In this document: in pieces, positions 57,388 through 64,000 of the stretch
How the letters are laid out: each line of letters begins with the position of its first letter
Position numbering within the stretch: the first letter of the stretch is position 1
Source of the DNA: JBCBKU01 sp965267475
GTDB lineage: Bacteria > Pseudomonadota > Alphaproteobacteria > Rhodobacterales > Rhodobacteraceae
Length of the DNA: 64,000 nt
Assembly (NCBI GenBank): GCA_965267475.1
Contig: OZ254079.1
Coordinates: 1,798,001-1,862,000 of the forward strand
Direction of reading: 5' to 3'
Program-made: the position numbers and the translations under genes
The notes under the pieces: model-generated
Database searches by the model: none
The model's input: the letters and a program-made list of their open reading frames with translations, nothing else
Told to the model about the DNA's origin: nothing

Positions 57388-58022
57388 GGCGCCCAGGTCA
57401 GAAAATTGGCGATCAGTTTCAGGCCCGCGGCCTGACTTTTCTCGGGATGAAACTGGGTGCCGATCACCGTGTCCCGTCCAACGATCGCGGTTACGTCGCC
57501 GCCGTAATCGGCATACGCCAGCCGATCGGAGGAGCTGCCCATAACCATCTGATAGGAATGGACGAAATAGGCATGATCGCCGGTGGAGATTCCGTCCAAA
57601 ACCGGGTGGGTTTGTTCGATCACCAAATCGTTCCACCCCATATGAGGGATTTTTAGGCCCGGGTCGGATGGCGCGATCCGCTCGACCACGCCATCGATCC
57701 AGCCGAGCCCTTCGGTCTCTTGGTATTCCCGCCCGATCCGCGCCATCAACTGCATACCGACGCAAATCCCGAGGAAGGGGCGCCCTTTAACTTCGACGGC
57801 CTCACGCAGCGCCGCCAAGACGCCGCTCCGGTCCGATAGCGCCGCCATGCAGGCCGGAAAGGCCCCGTCGCCGGGCAGAACGATCCGGTCGGCCCGTGCC
57901 ACGTCCTCGGCATCGCCCGAGACAAGAACTTCGCCCCCGCCCATCTCGGCCGCCATGCGTTGAAACGCCTTCTCGGCCGAGTGCAGGTTTCCAGACTCGT
58001 AATCGATCAGAACCGTCAGCAT
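57384..58022 (-). CDS. hisH: imidazole glycerol phosphate synthase, glutaminase subunit
   Basis: A class I glutamine amidotransferase that feeds ammonia to HisF. The 212-residue protein starts MLTVLIDYESGNLHSAEKAF. The nucleophile Cys lies in FLGICVGMQLM, and the His/Glu pair in IGTQFHPEKSQ. VHSYQ is present. It starts 7 bases after hisB, so hisB-hisH are one unit. Confidence 0.96.
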   Translation of the reverse strand: MLTVLIDYESGNLHSAEKAFQRMAAEMGGGEVLVSGDAEDVARADRIVLPGDGAFPACMAALSDRSGVLAALREAVEVKGRPFLGICVGMQLMARIGREYQETEGLGWIDGVVERIAPSDPGLKIPHMGWNDLVIEQTHPVLDGISTGDHAYFVHSYQMVMGSSSDRLAYADYGGDVTAIVGRDTVIGTQFHPEKSQAAGLKLIANFLTWAP

Positions 58023-58029
58023 GGCCTGT

Positions 58030-58617
58030 TCAAAGCGTGCCCTTGGTCGACGGGATGGCGTCGCCCTTCCGCGGGTCGGGTTCAACGGCTTCCCGAAGCG
58101 CCCGCGCCACGGCCTTGAAAGCCGCTTCTGCGATGTGGTGACTGTTGATCCCACGGATAAGATCGACGTGCAGCGTGATACCGCCATGGGTCGTGAGCGC
58201 CTGAAAGAACTCTCGCACAAGTTCGGTATCGAACGTCCCGATTTTGGTGGCGGTCATTTCTACGCCCCAAGACAGAAATGGACGCCCGGACAGATCCAGC
58301 GCCGCCCTGACCAGCGTGTCGTCCATCGGCAGGTGACATGCGCCGTACCGCCGGATGCCGCGTTTGTCGCCAAGCGCCTCGCTTAGCGCCTGACCGAGCG
58401 CGATGCCCGTGTCCTCGACCGTGTGGTGGTCGTCGATATGCGTATCGCCCTTGGCCTGAACGGCCATGTCGATCAGGGCATGGCGCGCCAGCTGATCGAG
58501 CATATGATCGAAGAACCCGACGCCTGTCGCATTGTCATAGCTGCCGGTTCCGTCGAGAGTGATCTCGACGCGGATCTCGGTTTCTGCCGTCTTGCGGCTG
58601 ATCGTTGCGCTGCGCAT
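58030..58617 (-). CDS. hisB: imidazoleglycerol-phosphate dehydratase
   Basis: The sixth step of histidine synthesis. In 195 residues the two manganese-binding halves are clear: GVGFFDHMLDQLARH with DDHHTVEDTGIALGQAL, and TELVREFFQALTTHGGITLH with HHIAEAAFKAVARALREA. It is a single-function enzyme, without the phosphatase part found in enterobacteria. ATG 58617 is preceded by a full AGGAGG at 8 bases, which settles it against a TTG at 58635. Confidence 0.97.
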   Translation of the reverse strand: MRSATISRKTAETEIRVEITLDGTGSYDNATGVGFFDHMLDQLARHALIDMAVQAKGDTHIDDHHTVEDTGIALGQALSEALGDKRGIRRYGACHLPMDDTLVRAALDLSGRPFLSWGVEMTATKIGTFDTELVREFFQALTTHGGITLHVDLIRGINSHHIAEAAFKAVARALREAVEPDPRKGDAIPSTKGTL

Positions 58618-58721
58618 ATCCTGCGCCTCCTGCAAATGGTGCGAAGGGGCTTATAGGGGGCAGCGCGCCCCGTTCCAAGCGGCTACGTTCGGTTTTTCAA
58701 GACGTTGTGGCTTGTTCTGTG

Positions 58722-58744
58722 AGGGGCCAAAAGACTTGGCCCCT
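58722..58744 (-). terminator. possible terminator behind the amine-oxidation operon
   Basis: AGGGGCCAA and TTGGCCCCT form a 9-base stem with a 5-base loop in the gap between the DAO-family gene and hisB. On the minus strand there is no T-run behind it, so it may only end transcription weakly or protect the 3' end. Confidence 0.5.
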
Positions 58745-58752
58745 TTGAAAAG

Positions 58753-60060
58753 TCATCCCAGGACCGAGAAGCTCGATTCCTGATTGATCTCGCGCTTTCG
58801 GGAATAAAAGCCCACATCGATGGTTCGGTCGATATAGGGCAGCGTGAATTGCAAGGGTGATTTATCGTGGTCGTTGCCGTTTTCGACGTAGTCGACCAGC
58901 GCCGCCATCATCTTGCCCGCGATCGGGGCGTTCTTGTACTGGTTCCCGCTGGATCCGCAGGCCATGTAAAAGCCGGGCAGGGCGGATTTGTCATAGATTG
59001 GGATCCAGTCGGTTGAGGCATCATAGAGATCCACCACGCCCCGCGTGCGGTTCGGGATGCCCAGGGACGGCACGCGCTGGGCGTATCGCATCGCCTGTGT
59101 TGTCCATTGATCGGTGAACTCGCGATTGTAATCGGTGTCATCCTCCACCCATTGGTGCGGATCGCATTCCGGGTCTTCCGAACCGACAAGGATGTGGTTG
59201 CCATGTTCTGGTCGGCAATAGACGGCGATATCGCTGTCCGAGATAACTTTGCCGTTCGCCTCGAAATCGAACCCTTCGGGCGAGGGGACATGCACGACCT
59301 CTTGCCTGAGCGCCTTGGTCTCGATCGTCATGTCGTCCAACACGCCCGCCATGGCGTTGATCTTGGATGACGCAGGACCGGCGACATTGATCACGACTGG
59401 TGCGTGGATCTCGGATCCGTCGGTCAGGCGCACACCGGATGCTCGTCCATTTTCCTTCAAGATATCAGAGACCTCTGCGCTCATCTTGAAGTTTGAACCT
59501 TTGCGTGACGCTGCTGCTGCCAGGTTCTGCGACGATAGCGCGGGATCGGTCACATAGCCGCCGTTCGGCCAGTGGACCCCGCCGACCATCTTGCGCCCAT
59601 TCGGTTGACCAAACTCCGGATCATCCGGGGCCTTGGCCGGAAAGAAACTCTCGTTTGAATAGATCGGCAACTGCTTCATCACCTCTTCAGGCGACCATTC
59701 TTCAAATGGGCAGCCGACCTCGGCCGAGTATTTCATGTGCTTGGCCAGATAACCGTTCGATTCCGTTTTCTGGGTCAGGCATCCGCATTCGACGAACTTC
59801 GCCAGCGCTTCATCCGACGGCGCCTCAAGATAGTCGGCCCAGTCGCGCCAATAGTGGTATCCTTCCCAAGCGAAGGCCGTCCCGTCGAGCGTCGAGTAAT
59901 GCATTCGGATGATCGCGCAGGATCCGGCGGTCGAGCCGTGTCCGGCCTGCGCGTTCCGGTCCAGGCTGATGGTTTTCCATCCCTTCTTGGCCAGTTCAAA
60001 AGCCACCGCCGTCCCGATGACCCCTGCGCCGATGATGATCGCGTCTGCTGTCTCTGCCAT
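58753..60060 (-). CDS. FAD-dependent oxidoreductase, DAO family
   Basis: 435 residues. The N-terminal FAD-binding motif IIIGAGVIGTAVAFELAKKG (residues 8-27) with the acidic end of strand 2 (SLDRNA) and HGSTAGSCAIIRMHYS is followed by a substrate domain and a C-terminal ACGSSGNQYKNAPIAGKMMA. This is the glycine/sarcosine/D-amino acid oxidase family. A twofold Gly-Ser segment in place of a clear His or Cys flavin linkage suggests non-covalent FAD. ATG 60060 follows AAAGGACAT, 11 bases after the methyltransferase stop. It likely oxidises an N-methyl or amino group produced by its operon partners. Confidence 0.87.
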   Translation of the reverse strand: MAETADAIIIGAGVIGTAVAFELAKKGWKTISLDRNAQAGHGSTAGSCAIIRMHYSTLDGTAFAWEGYHYWRDWADYLEAPSDEALAKFVECGCLTQKTESNGYLAKHMKYSAEVGCPFEEWSPEEVMKQLPIYSNESFFPAKAPDDPEFGQPNGRKMVGGVHWPNGGYVTDPALSSQNLAAAASRKGSNFKMSAEVSDILKENGRASGVRLTDGSEIHAPVVINVAGPASSKINAMAGVLDDMTIETKALRQEVVHVPSPEGFDFEANGKVISDSDIAVYCRPEHGNHILVGSEDPECDPHQWVEDDTDYNREFTDQWTTQAMRYAQRVPSLGIPNRTRGVVDLYDASTDWIPIYDKSALPGFYMACGSSGNQYKNAPIAGKMMAALVDYVENGNDHDKSPLQFTLPYIDRTIDVGFYSRKREINQESSFSVLG

Positions 60061-60071
60061 GGGATGTCCTT

Positions 60072-61598
60072 TCAGCTGACCGGCGGGGCGCCACCCGCCT
60101 TCGTTCGTTTCTGGATGAAATCTTCGATCTTGCCCAGCCGGTCCGGGTCCAGAAATTGCGGCTCGGGCTCGGCCAGAATCGCTTGCCACATCTCGCCCGC
60201 GCGCATCGTGGCATCCTTTTCGCCGTTTTCGGTCCAGGTCCCGAAATTCGACCAATCATAGATCAAGGGATCATAGAAGGCCGACTGATACCGCTCCATC
60301 GTGTGGGCAGCAGCAAAGAAATGCCCGCCAGGTTGCACTTCGCGCAACGCGTCCATGCCGATATCGGCGTCCGTCGCCGGTGTCTCGGTACACAGCTCAG
60401 CCAGGATCTGGACCATCTCCATATCCGTCAGGAACTTCTCGTAGCTCACGGTTAGACCGCCTTCGATCCAGCCTGCGGCATGGATGACAACCGTTGCGCC
60501 TGCCAGAACCGCCCCCCACGCGGACATCTGGGTTTCATGGGCGGCTTGCGCGTCATTGATGTTGGCTGCGGACCCGGCCGCGTTTCGCCAGGGCAGGCCG
60601 AGGTGCCGGGCCAATTGCCCGGACCCAAGGCTGGCTTTCACCTGTTCGGGCGTCCCAAAAGCCGGTGCGCCGGACTTCATATCGACGTTGGACGCAAAGG
60701 CCCCGTACATCACGGGCGCCCCGGGGCGGGAAAGCTGGGTAAGCGTAATCGCGGCCAGTGCCTCGGCATGAGACAAGGTCAGGGCGCCCGCGACAGTCAC
60801 AGGGGCCATGGCCCCCATCAGGCAGAAGGGTGTGACGATCGAGACCTGCCCGTGCCGGGCGAAATCGATCAGTCCCTGGGCCATAGGAATATCAATCTGA
60901 CGCGGTGAATTGGTGTTGATGATCGTGTAGCAATGGGGATCGGCTTGGAAAGCCTCGTCCGAGAGCCCACGGCCCATCGCCAGCATCTCAAAACAGTCCA
61001 ACGCCTGGGGCGTTCCGCGTGAGAAGACGAAGGGGATTTTGTCCGACAGTTCCAACTGCGCCTTTGTAAAGGCGAAATGGCGGAGATGCGGCGGAATATC
61101 CTGCGGTTCGACCCCGGGCGAGAGCATCTGGATGACGTCAAAGGCCTGAACCAGCCGGGTCAGTTCGCACACATCTGTCAAGGCGCCGGGGCGGCGACCC
61201 CGCACCGTGTCGGTCACGTTGGGTGCGCCCGCGCCGGATTGAAAAGCGAGCGTACCCAGTTCGAACGTCAAATCGCGGTCGCGCGTGCCGCCCCGGATCG
61301 GAAAAGACTTGGGGGCAGAGGCAATCGCGGCCTCAACCATATCCCGCCCGATGAAGACCATATCTTCGTCTTCGACCCGCGCGCCCGCCTGCGCGAAGAG
61401 CTCCCGCGCCTCTGGCAGCAGGATCTTCAGCCCCAGGTCTTCCAGGACGGACAGCGCGGCTTCGTGGATCGCTGTCACGCGATCCTCGGACCAAATGGGC
61501 ACGGGCGGGAAGTGGTTTTTCAAACGGTGGTAACTTACAACCCTTTTGCCGCCGCCCCCGACGGGTCTTGCGCGACGCCCGGTGCGGGCCCGGCTCAT
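60072..61598 (-). CDS. MttB-family (trimethylamine methyltransferase-like) protein without pyrrolysine
   Basis: 508 residues with the MttB TIM-barrel pattern: LSVLEDLGLKILLPEARELF near the N-terminus, FQSGAGAPNVTD, YTIINTNSPRQID, LMGAMAPVTVAGAL and a Gly-rich C-terminal part. No amber codon interrupts the frame, so it belongs to the non-pyrrolysine branch, of which some members demethylate glycine betaine or related quaternary amines by passing methyl groups to a corrinoid protein. No corrinoid protein gene is in the window. ATG overlaps the stop of the upstream flavoprotein (ATGA). Substrate unknown. Confidence 0.87.
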   Translation of the reverse strand: MSRARTGRRARPVGGGGKRVVSYHRLKNHFPPVPIWSEDRVTAIHEAALSVLEDLGLKILLPEARELFAQAGARVEDEDMVFIGRDMVEAAIASAPKSFPIRGGTRDRDLTFELGTLAFQSGAGAPNVTDTVRGRRPGALTDVCELTRLVQAFDVIQMLSPGVEPQDIPPHLRHFAFTKAQLELSDKIPFVFSRGTPQALDCFEMLAMGRGLSDEAFQADPHCYTIINTNSPRQIDIPMAQGLIDFARHGQVSIVTPFCLMGAMAPVTVAGALTLSHAEALAAITLTQLSRPGAPVMYGAFASNVDMKSGAPAFGTPEQVKASLGSGQLARHLGLPWRNAAGSAANINDAQAAHETQMSAWGAVLAGATVVIHAAGWIEGGLTVSYEKFLTDMEMVQILAELCTETPATDADIGMDALREVQPGGHFFAAAHTMERYQSAFYDPLIYDWSNFGTWTENGEKDATMRAGEMWQAILAEPEPQFLDPDRLGKIEDFIQKRTKAGGAPPVS

Positions 61599-64000
61599 CC
61601 CCTCATCGCCTTGCCTTCGGGGTCATAGGGCGAGGGCGGTATGACCTTGGCTGCGCGTTCGACACCGACCACATGAACGCTGAGTTCGGTGCCGGGTTCG
61701 GAGTATTCCGGCGGAACAAGCGCCATGGCGAGCGATTTTTGCACCGTATGGCCATAGCCGCCAGAAGTGACAAACCCCACACGTGTGCCATTTGACCAAA
61801 CGGGTTCGTATCCGCTGGCATCGGCGTCCTCGGCATCCACTTCCAGCGTTACCTGTCTCATCGCGGGGCCGTTCCCGTCGCGTTCAGCGATGGCGGCTTC
61901 GCGTCCGATGAAATCACCTTTGTCCCAGGCGATCCAGCGGTCCGTAGCCGTCATGCCCGGGGTGCGGTCCTGCGTGAACTCGGCCGACCAAATGCCAAAA
62001 GATTTCTCCAGCCGAAGCGACAGCATGGCGTTGAAGCCATATTCCTGAAGGCCGAAGTCTTCGCCCGCGTCCAGAAGCATGCGGCGAAGCTTTACATGGT
62101 CGCCCATGCGCACGTTGATCTCGTACCCCAACTCGCCCGCCACCGACATTCGCGCGATATGGGCCTGCACCATGCCGACATCGGTCCGTCTGCAGCCCAT
62201 GAAGGGAATTGAAATCTCTTCATTCACAAGCTTTTGCAGGACGTTCTTTGAGTTGGGTCCGGTGAGGGCAAACCCGCACATCTCTTCACCGAGATCGCGG
62301 ATGGACACGCCTTCTTCCAGGTGGTCCAGGAACCAACGCATGTGCCAGGTCCGAAGGTAGTAAGACCCCATGATCCACCAAGTTCCATCCCCCCAGTTCA
62401 AAAGCGTCAGATCGCCTTTAAGTCTGCCTTCGGGCGCCAGCATCACGGCCAGCCGAGCGCGACCCGGCTTCGGCAAGGTGGTCGACAGGATCTTGTTCAA
62501 CCAAGCCTCAGCGCCGGGACCGGTCACCTCGTACCGCGAGAACCCGGTGATATCGACCATCCCCACATTTTCGCGCACGTTCTTGCACTCAGCCGCCACG
62601 ATTTCATGGGCGTTTGAGCGCTTAAGTGTTAGGTTCTCAACGAAATCTTTCGACGGCGCGAAATAAAGCGGTACTTCCAAGTCCCAGGATACGCCCCAAC
62701 GGCATCCGGCCGTTGTCATCGCGTCATGGGCGGGTGCCATCTTCAGGGGCCGACCTGCGGGCAGCTGTTCGTTCGGATAGGACATCACGAAGCGGCGGGA
62801 ATAGAACTGGCCCGTCGTTTCCTTGATGTATTTCCGGTTTTCAGCCCAAGGCCCGTAGCGGGCGACATCCATCGACCATGCATCGGCCTCAGGCTCACCA
62901 TGGATCATCCATTCGGCCAGCGTCTTGCCGACCCCACCACCTTGCAGGAAACCCGCCATAACCGCGCAGGCCGACCAATAGCCGCGCTTGCCCGGCACGG
63001 GACCGACCAACGGGTTGCCATCGGGCGAGAAGGTGAAAGCCCCGTTGACCCACGTCTTGATGCCCACGTTCTCGATGGCCGGGTAACGCTGGAAGCCCAG
63101 CGTCAGTTCGTTTTCGATCCGGTCGAGCTGTTCTTGAAACAGCTCTTCGCCGTAGTTCCAAGGCGCGCCATCCATGGCCCAGTGTTCGTGCTCGATCTCA
63201 TAGATCCCGACCAGGACACCTTGCTGGTCCTGCCGCATATAGGTGAACCCTTCGAGGTCCACGGTCATCGGCATTTCAAAGTCTGCCGCCGCGACTTCGG
63301 GGATCGTGTCGGTGATCAGATAGTGGTGCTTCAGCGGTGAGACCGGCAATTCTATCCCCGCCATCCGGCCCACCTGTTTGGCCCAAAGACCAGCGGCGTT
63401 GACGACGTGTTCGCAAGTGATCGTGCCCTTGTCAGTCACAACCTGCCAGCCATCAGCGGTCTGGATCAGTTCTTCGACTTTCGTGGTCTCGTAATATTCC
63501 GCACCACGCTTCTTGGCCGCGGTGGCATAGGCCTGCACGGTTCCGGTCGTATCGATATACCCTTCGCGGTCGGCCCACATGGCACCCAGGACACCCTCGG
63601 TCGACATGATCGGGCAGCGGGCCTGCGCCTCTTCCGGTGACATCAAGGCACAGTCGTCGATGCCAATGGATTGAAAGATCCGATAGGTCGACTGCAGCCA
63701 TTCCCAGCGTTCGGGCGTGCCCGCCAAGGTCAGACCACCGGTCATGTGCAGCCCGATGTTCTGGCCGCTTTCCTTCACGATCTCGGACAGCAAGTCGATC
63801 GTATAGGCCTGAAGCGCCGCCATGTTCGGATCGGCGTTGAGTGCATGGATCCCGCCCGCCGCGTGCCAGGATGACCCGGAAGCCAAACGCCGCCGTTCCA
63901 GCATCACCACATCGGTCCAGCCGAACTTGGCCAGGTGATAAAGCACCGAGGATCCGACAACGCCGCCCCCGATCACCACGACGCGGTAGTGCGACTTCAT
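61595..64000 (-). CDS. dimethylglycine/sarcosine dehydrogenase-like flavoprotein with GcvT domain
   Basis: 801 residues from an ATG exactly at the window edge, so an earlier start cannot be excluded, though the N-terminus is family-like. Residues 6-25 form the FAD motif (RVVVIGGGVVGSSVLYHLAK). SGSSWHAAGG with His46 fits the covalent flavin site of dimethylglycine dehydrogenase. From about residue 420 to the end come the tetrahydrofolate-binding GcvT domains (YEVTGPGAEAWLNKILS, GELGYEINVRMGDHVKL, and a C-terminal TSGGYGHTVQKSLAMALV). Such enzymes oxidise N-methyl groups and pass the carbon to tetrahydrofolate. It is the first gene of the three-gene set. Confidence 0.9.
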   Translation of the reverse strand: MKSHYRVVVIGGGVVGSSVLYHLAKFGWTDVVMLERRRLASGSSWHAAGGIHALNADPNMAALQAYTIDLLSEIVKESGQNIGLHMTGGLTLAGTPERWEWLQSTYRIFQSIGIDDCALMSPEEAQARCPIMSTEGVLGAMWADREGYIDTTGTVQAYATAAKKRGAEYYETTKVEELIQTADGWQVVTDKGTITCEHVVNAAGLWAKQVGRMAGIELPVSPLKHHYLITDTIPEVAAADFEMPMTVDLEGFTYMRQDQQGVLVGIYEIEHEHWAMDGAPWNYGEELFQEQLDRIENELTLGFQRYPAIENVGIKTWVNGAFTFSPDGNPLVGPVPGKRGYWSACAVMAGFLQGGGVGKTLAEWMIHGEPEADAWSMDVARYGPWAENRKYIKETTGQFYSRRFVMSYPNEQLPAGRPLKMAPAHDAMTTAGCRWGVSWDLEVPLYFAPSKDFVENLTLKRSNAHEIVAAECKNVRENVGMVDITGFSRYEVTGPGAEAWLNKILSTTLPKPGRARLAVMLAPEGRLKGDLTLLNWGDGTWWIMGSYYLRTWHMRWFLDHLEEGVSIRDLGEEMCGFALTGPNSKNVLQKLVNEEISIPFMGCRRTDVGMVQAHIARMSVAGELGYEINVRMGDHVKLRRMLLDAGEDFGLQEYGFNAMLSLRLEKSFGIWSAEFTQDRTPGMTATDRWIAWDKGDFIGREAAIAERDGNGPAMRQVTLEVDAEDADASGYEPVWSNGTRVGFVTSGGYGHTVQKSLAMALVPPEYSEPGTELSVHVVGVERAAKVIPPSPYDPEGKAMRG

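Noticed and set aside
60072..61598. Pyrrolysine-encoding mttB
   Set aside because: The frame contains no amber codon, and no pyl genes are nearby, so it is a non-pyrrolysine member of the family.
1..64000. CRISPR arrays, insertion sequences, prophage, integrase or attachment sites
   Set aside because: No regularly spaced repeats, transposase or integrase motifs or terminal repeats were seen. The single tRNA gene has no partial copy nearby that I could find.

Overview
The window looks like a chromosomal segment of a marine-type alphaproteobacterium of the Rhodobacteraceae (Roseobacter group). The grounds are high GC, an NADH dehydrogenase operon with the alphaproteobacterial sequence style, a biotin ligase - pantothenate kinase - RNase J block after nuoN, and a demethylating amine cluster typical of roseobacters. 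No transposase, integrase, CRISPR array or phage gene is visible. Base composition appears even, so most of this is resident chromosome rather than an island.

Layout. 1-1799 (minus): the start of a HupE/UreJ-like membrane protein gene and an acyl-CoA dehydrogenase. 2277-4426 (plus): galT-galK, the Leloir steps for galactose. 4430-8275 (minus): glmU-glmS, supplying UDP-GlcNAc, with a DNA alkylation repair gene coupled behind. 8403-10314 (plus): a HAD phosphatase and a DegT-type aminotransferase. 10415-20993 (plus): a leucine/isovalerate catabolic run (isovaleryl-CoA dehydrogenase, both methylcrotonyl-CoA carboxylase subunits, methylglutaconyl-CoA hydratase-type enzyme, HMG-CoA lyase), interleaved with small secreted LprI-like proteins, an SDR, a nuclease-like protein and a GST. 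21105-21566: secreted msrB, closed by a strong terminator.

21723-45291 (plus) is the complete 14-subunit complex I operon nuoA-N, interrupted by about 17 accessory genes: membrane proteins, a sulfotransferase, a self-duplicated secreted protein, a second copy of the C-terminal domain of NuoE, a TM2 protein, two tandem DUF3291 plus DUF5333-like modules, and two carboxymuconolactone-decarboxylase-family proteins. Accessory frames in nuo operons are known from Rhodobacter and Paracoccus. The repeated pairing of adjacent paralogues is the most striking structure of the window. birA, coaX, rnj and a coiled-coil hypothetical follow.

49652-53054: a thiolase, tRNA-Tyr(GTA) with a well-formed promoter, rlmB, a zinc-ribbon protein, a Tat-exported YHS protein, and a candidate small RNA ending in a rho-independent terminator. 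53096-58617 (mainly minus): histidine genes hisB-hisH, hisA and hisF-hisE, broken up by small secreted or membrane proteins, some on the other strand. 58753-64000 (minus): a translationally coupled three-gene set of dimethylglycine-dehydrogenase-like flavoprotein, non-pyrrolysine MttB-family methyltransferase and DAO-family oxidase, probably for demethylation of an unidentified methylated amine.

All functional calls come from reading motifs by eye. No database search was run. Starts were moved from the longest possible frame where a Shine-Dalgarno, a 4-base overlap or family length argued for it.
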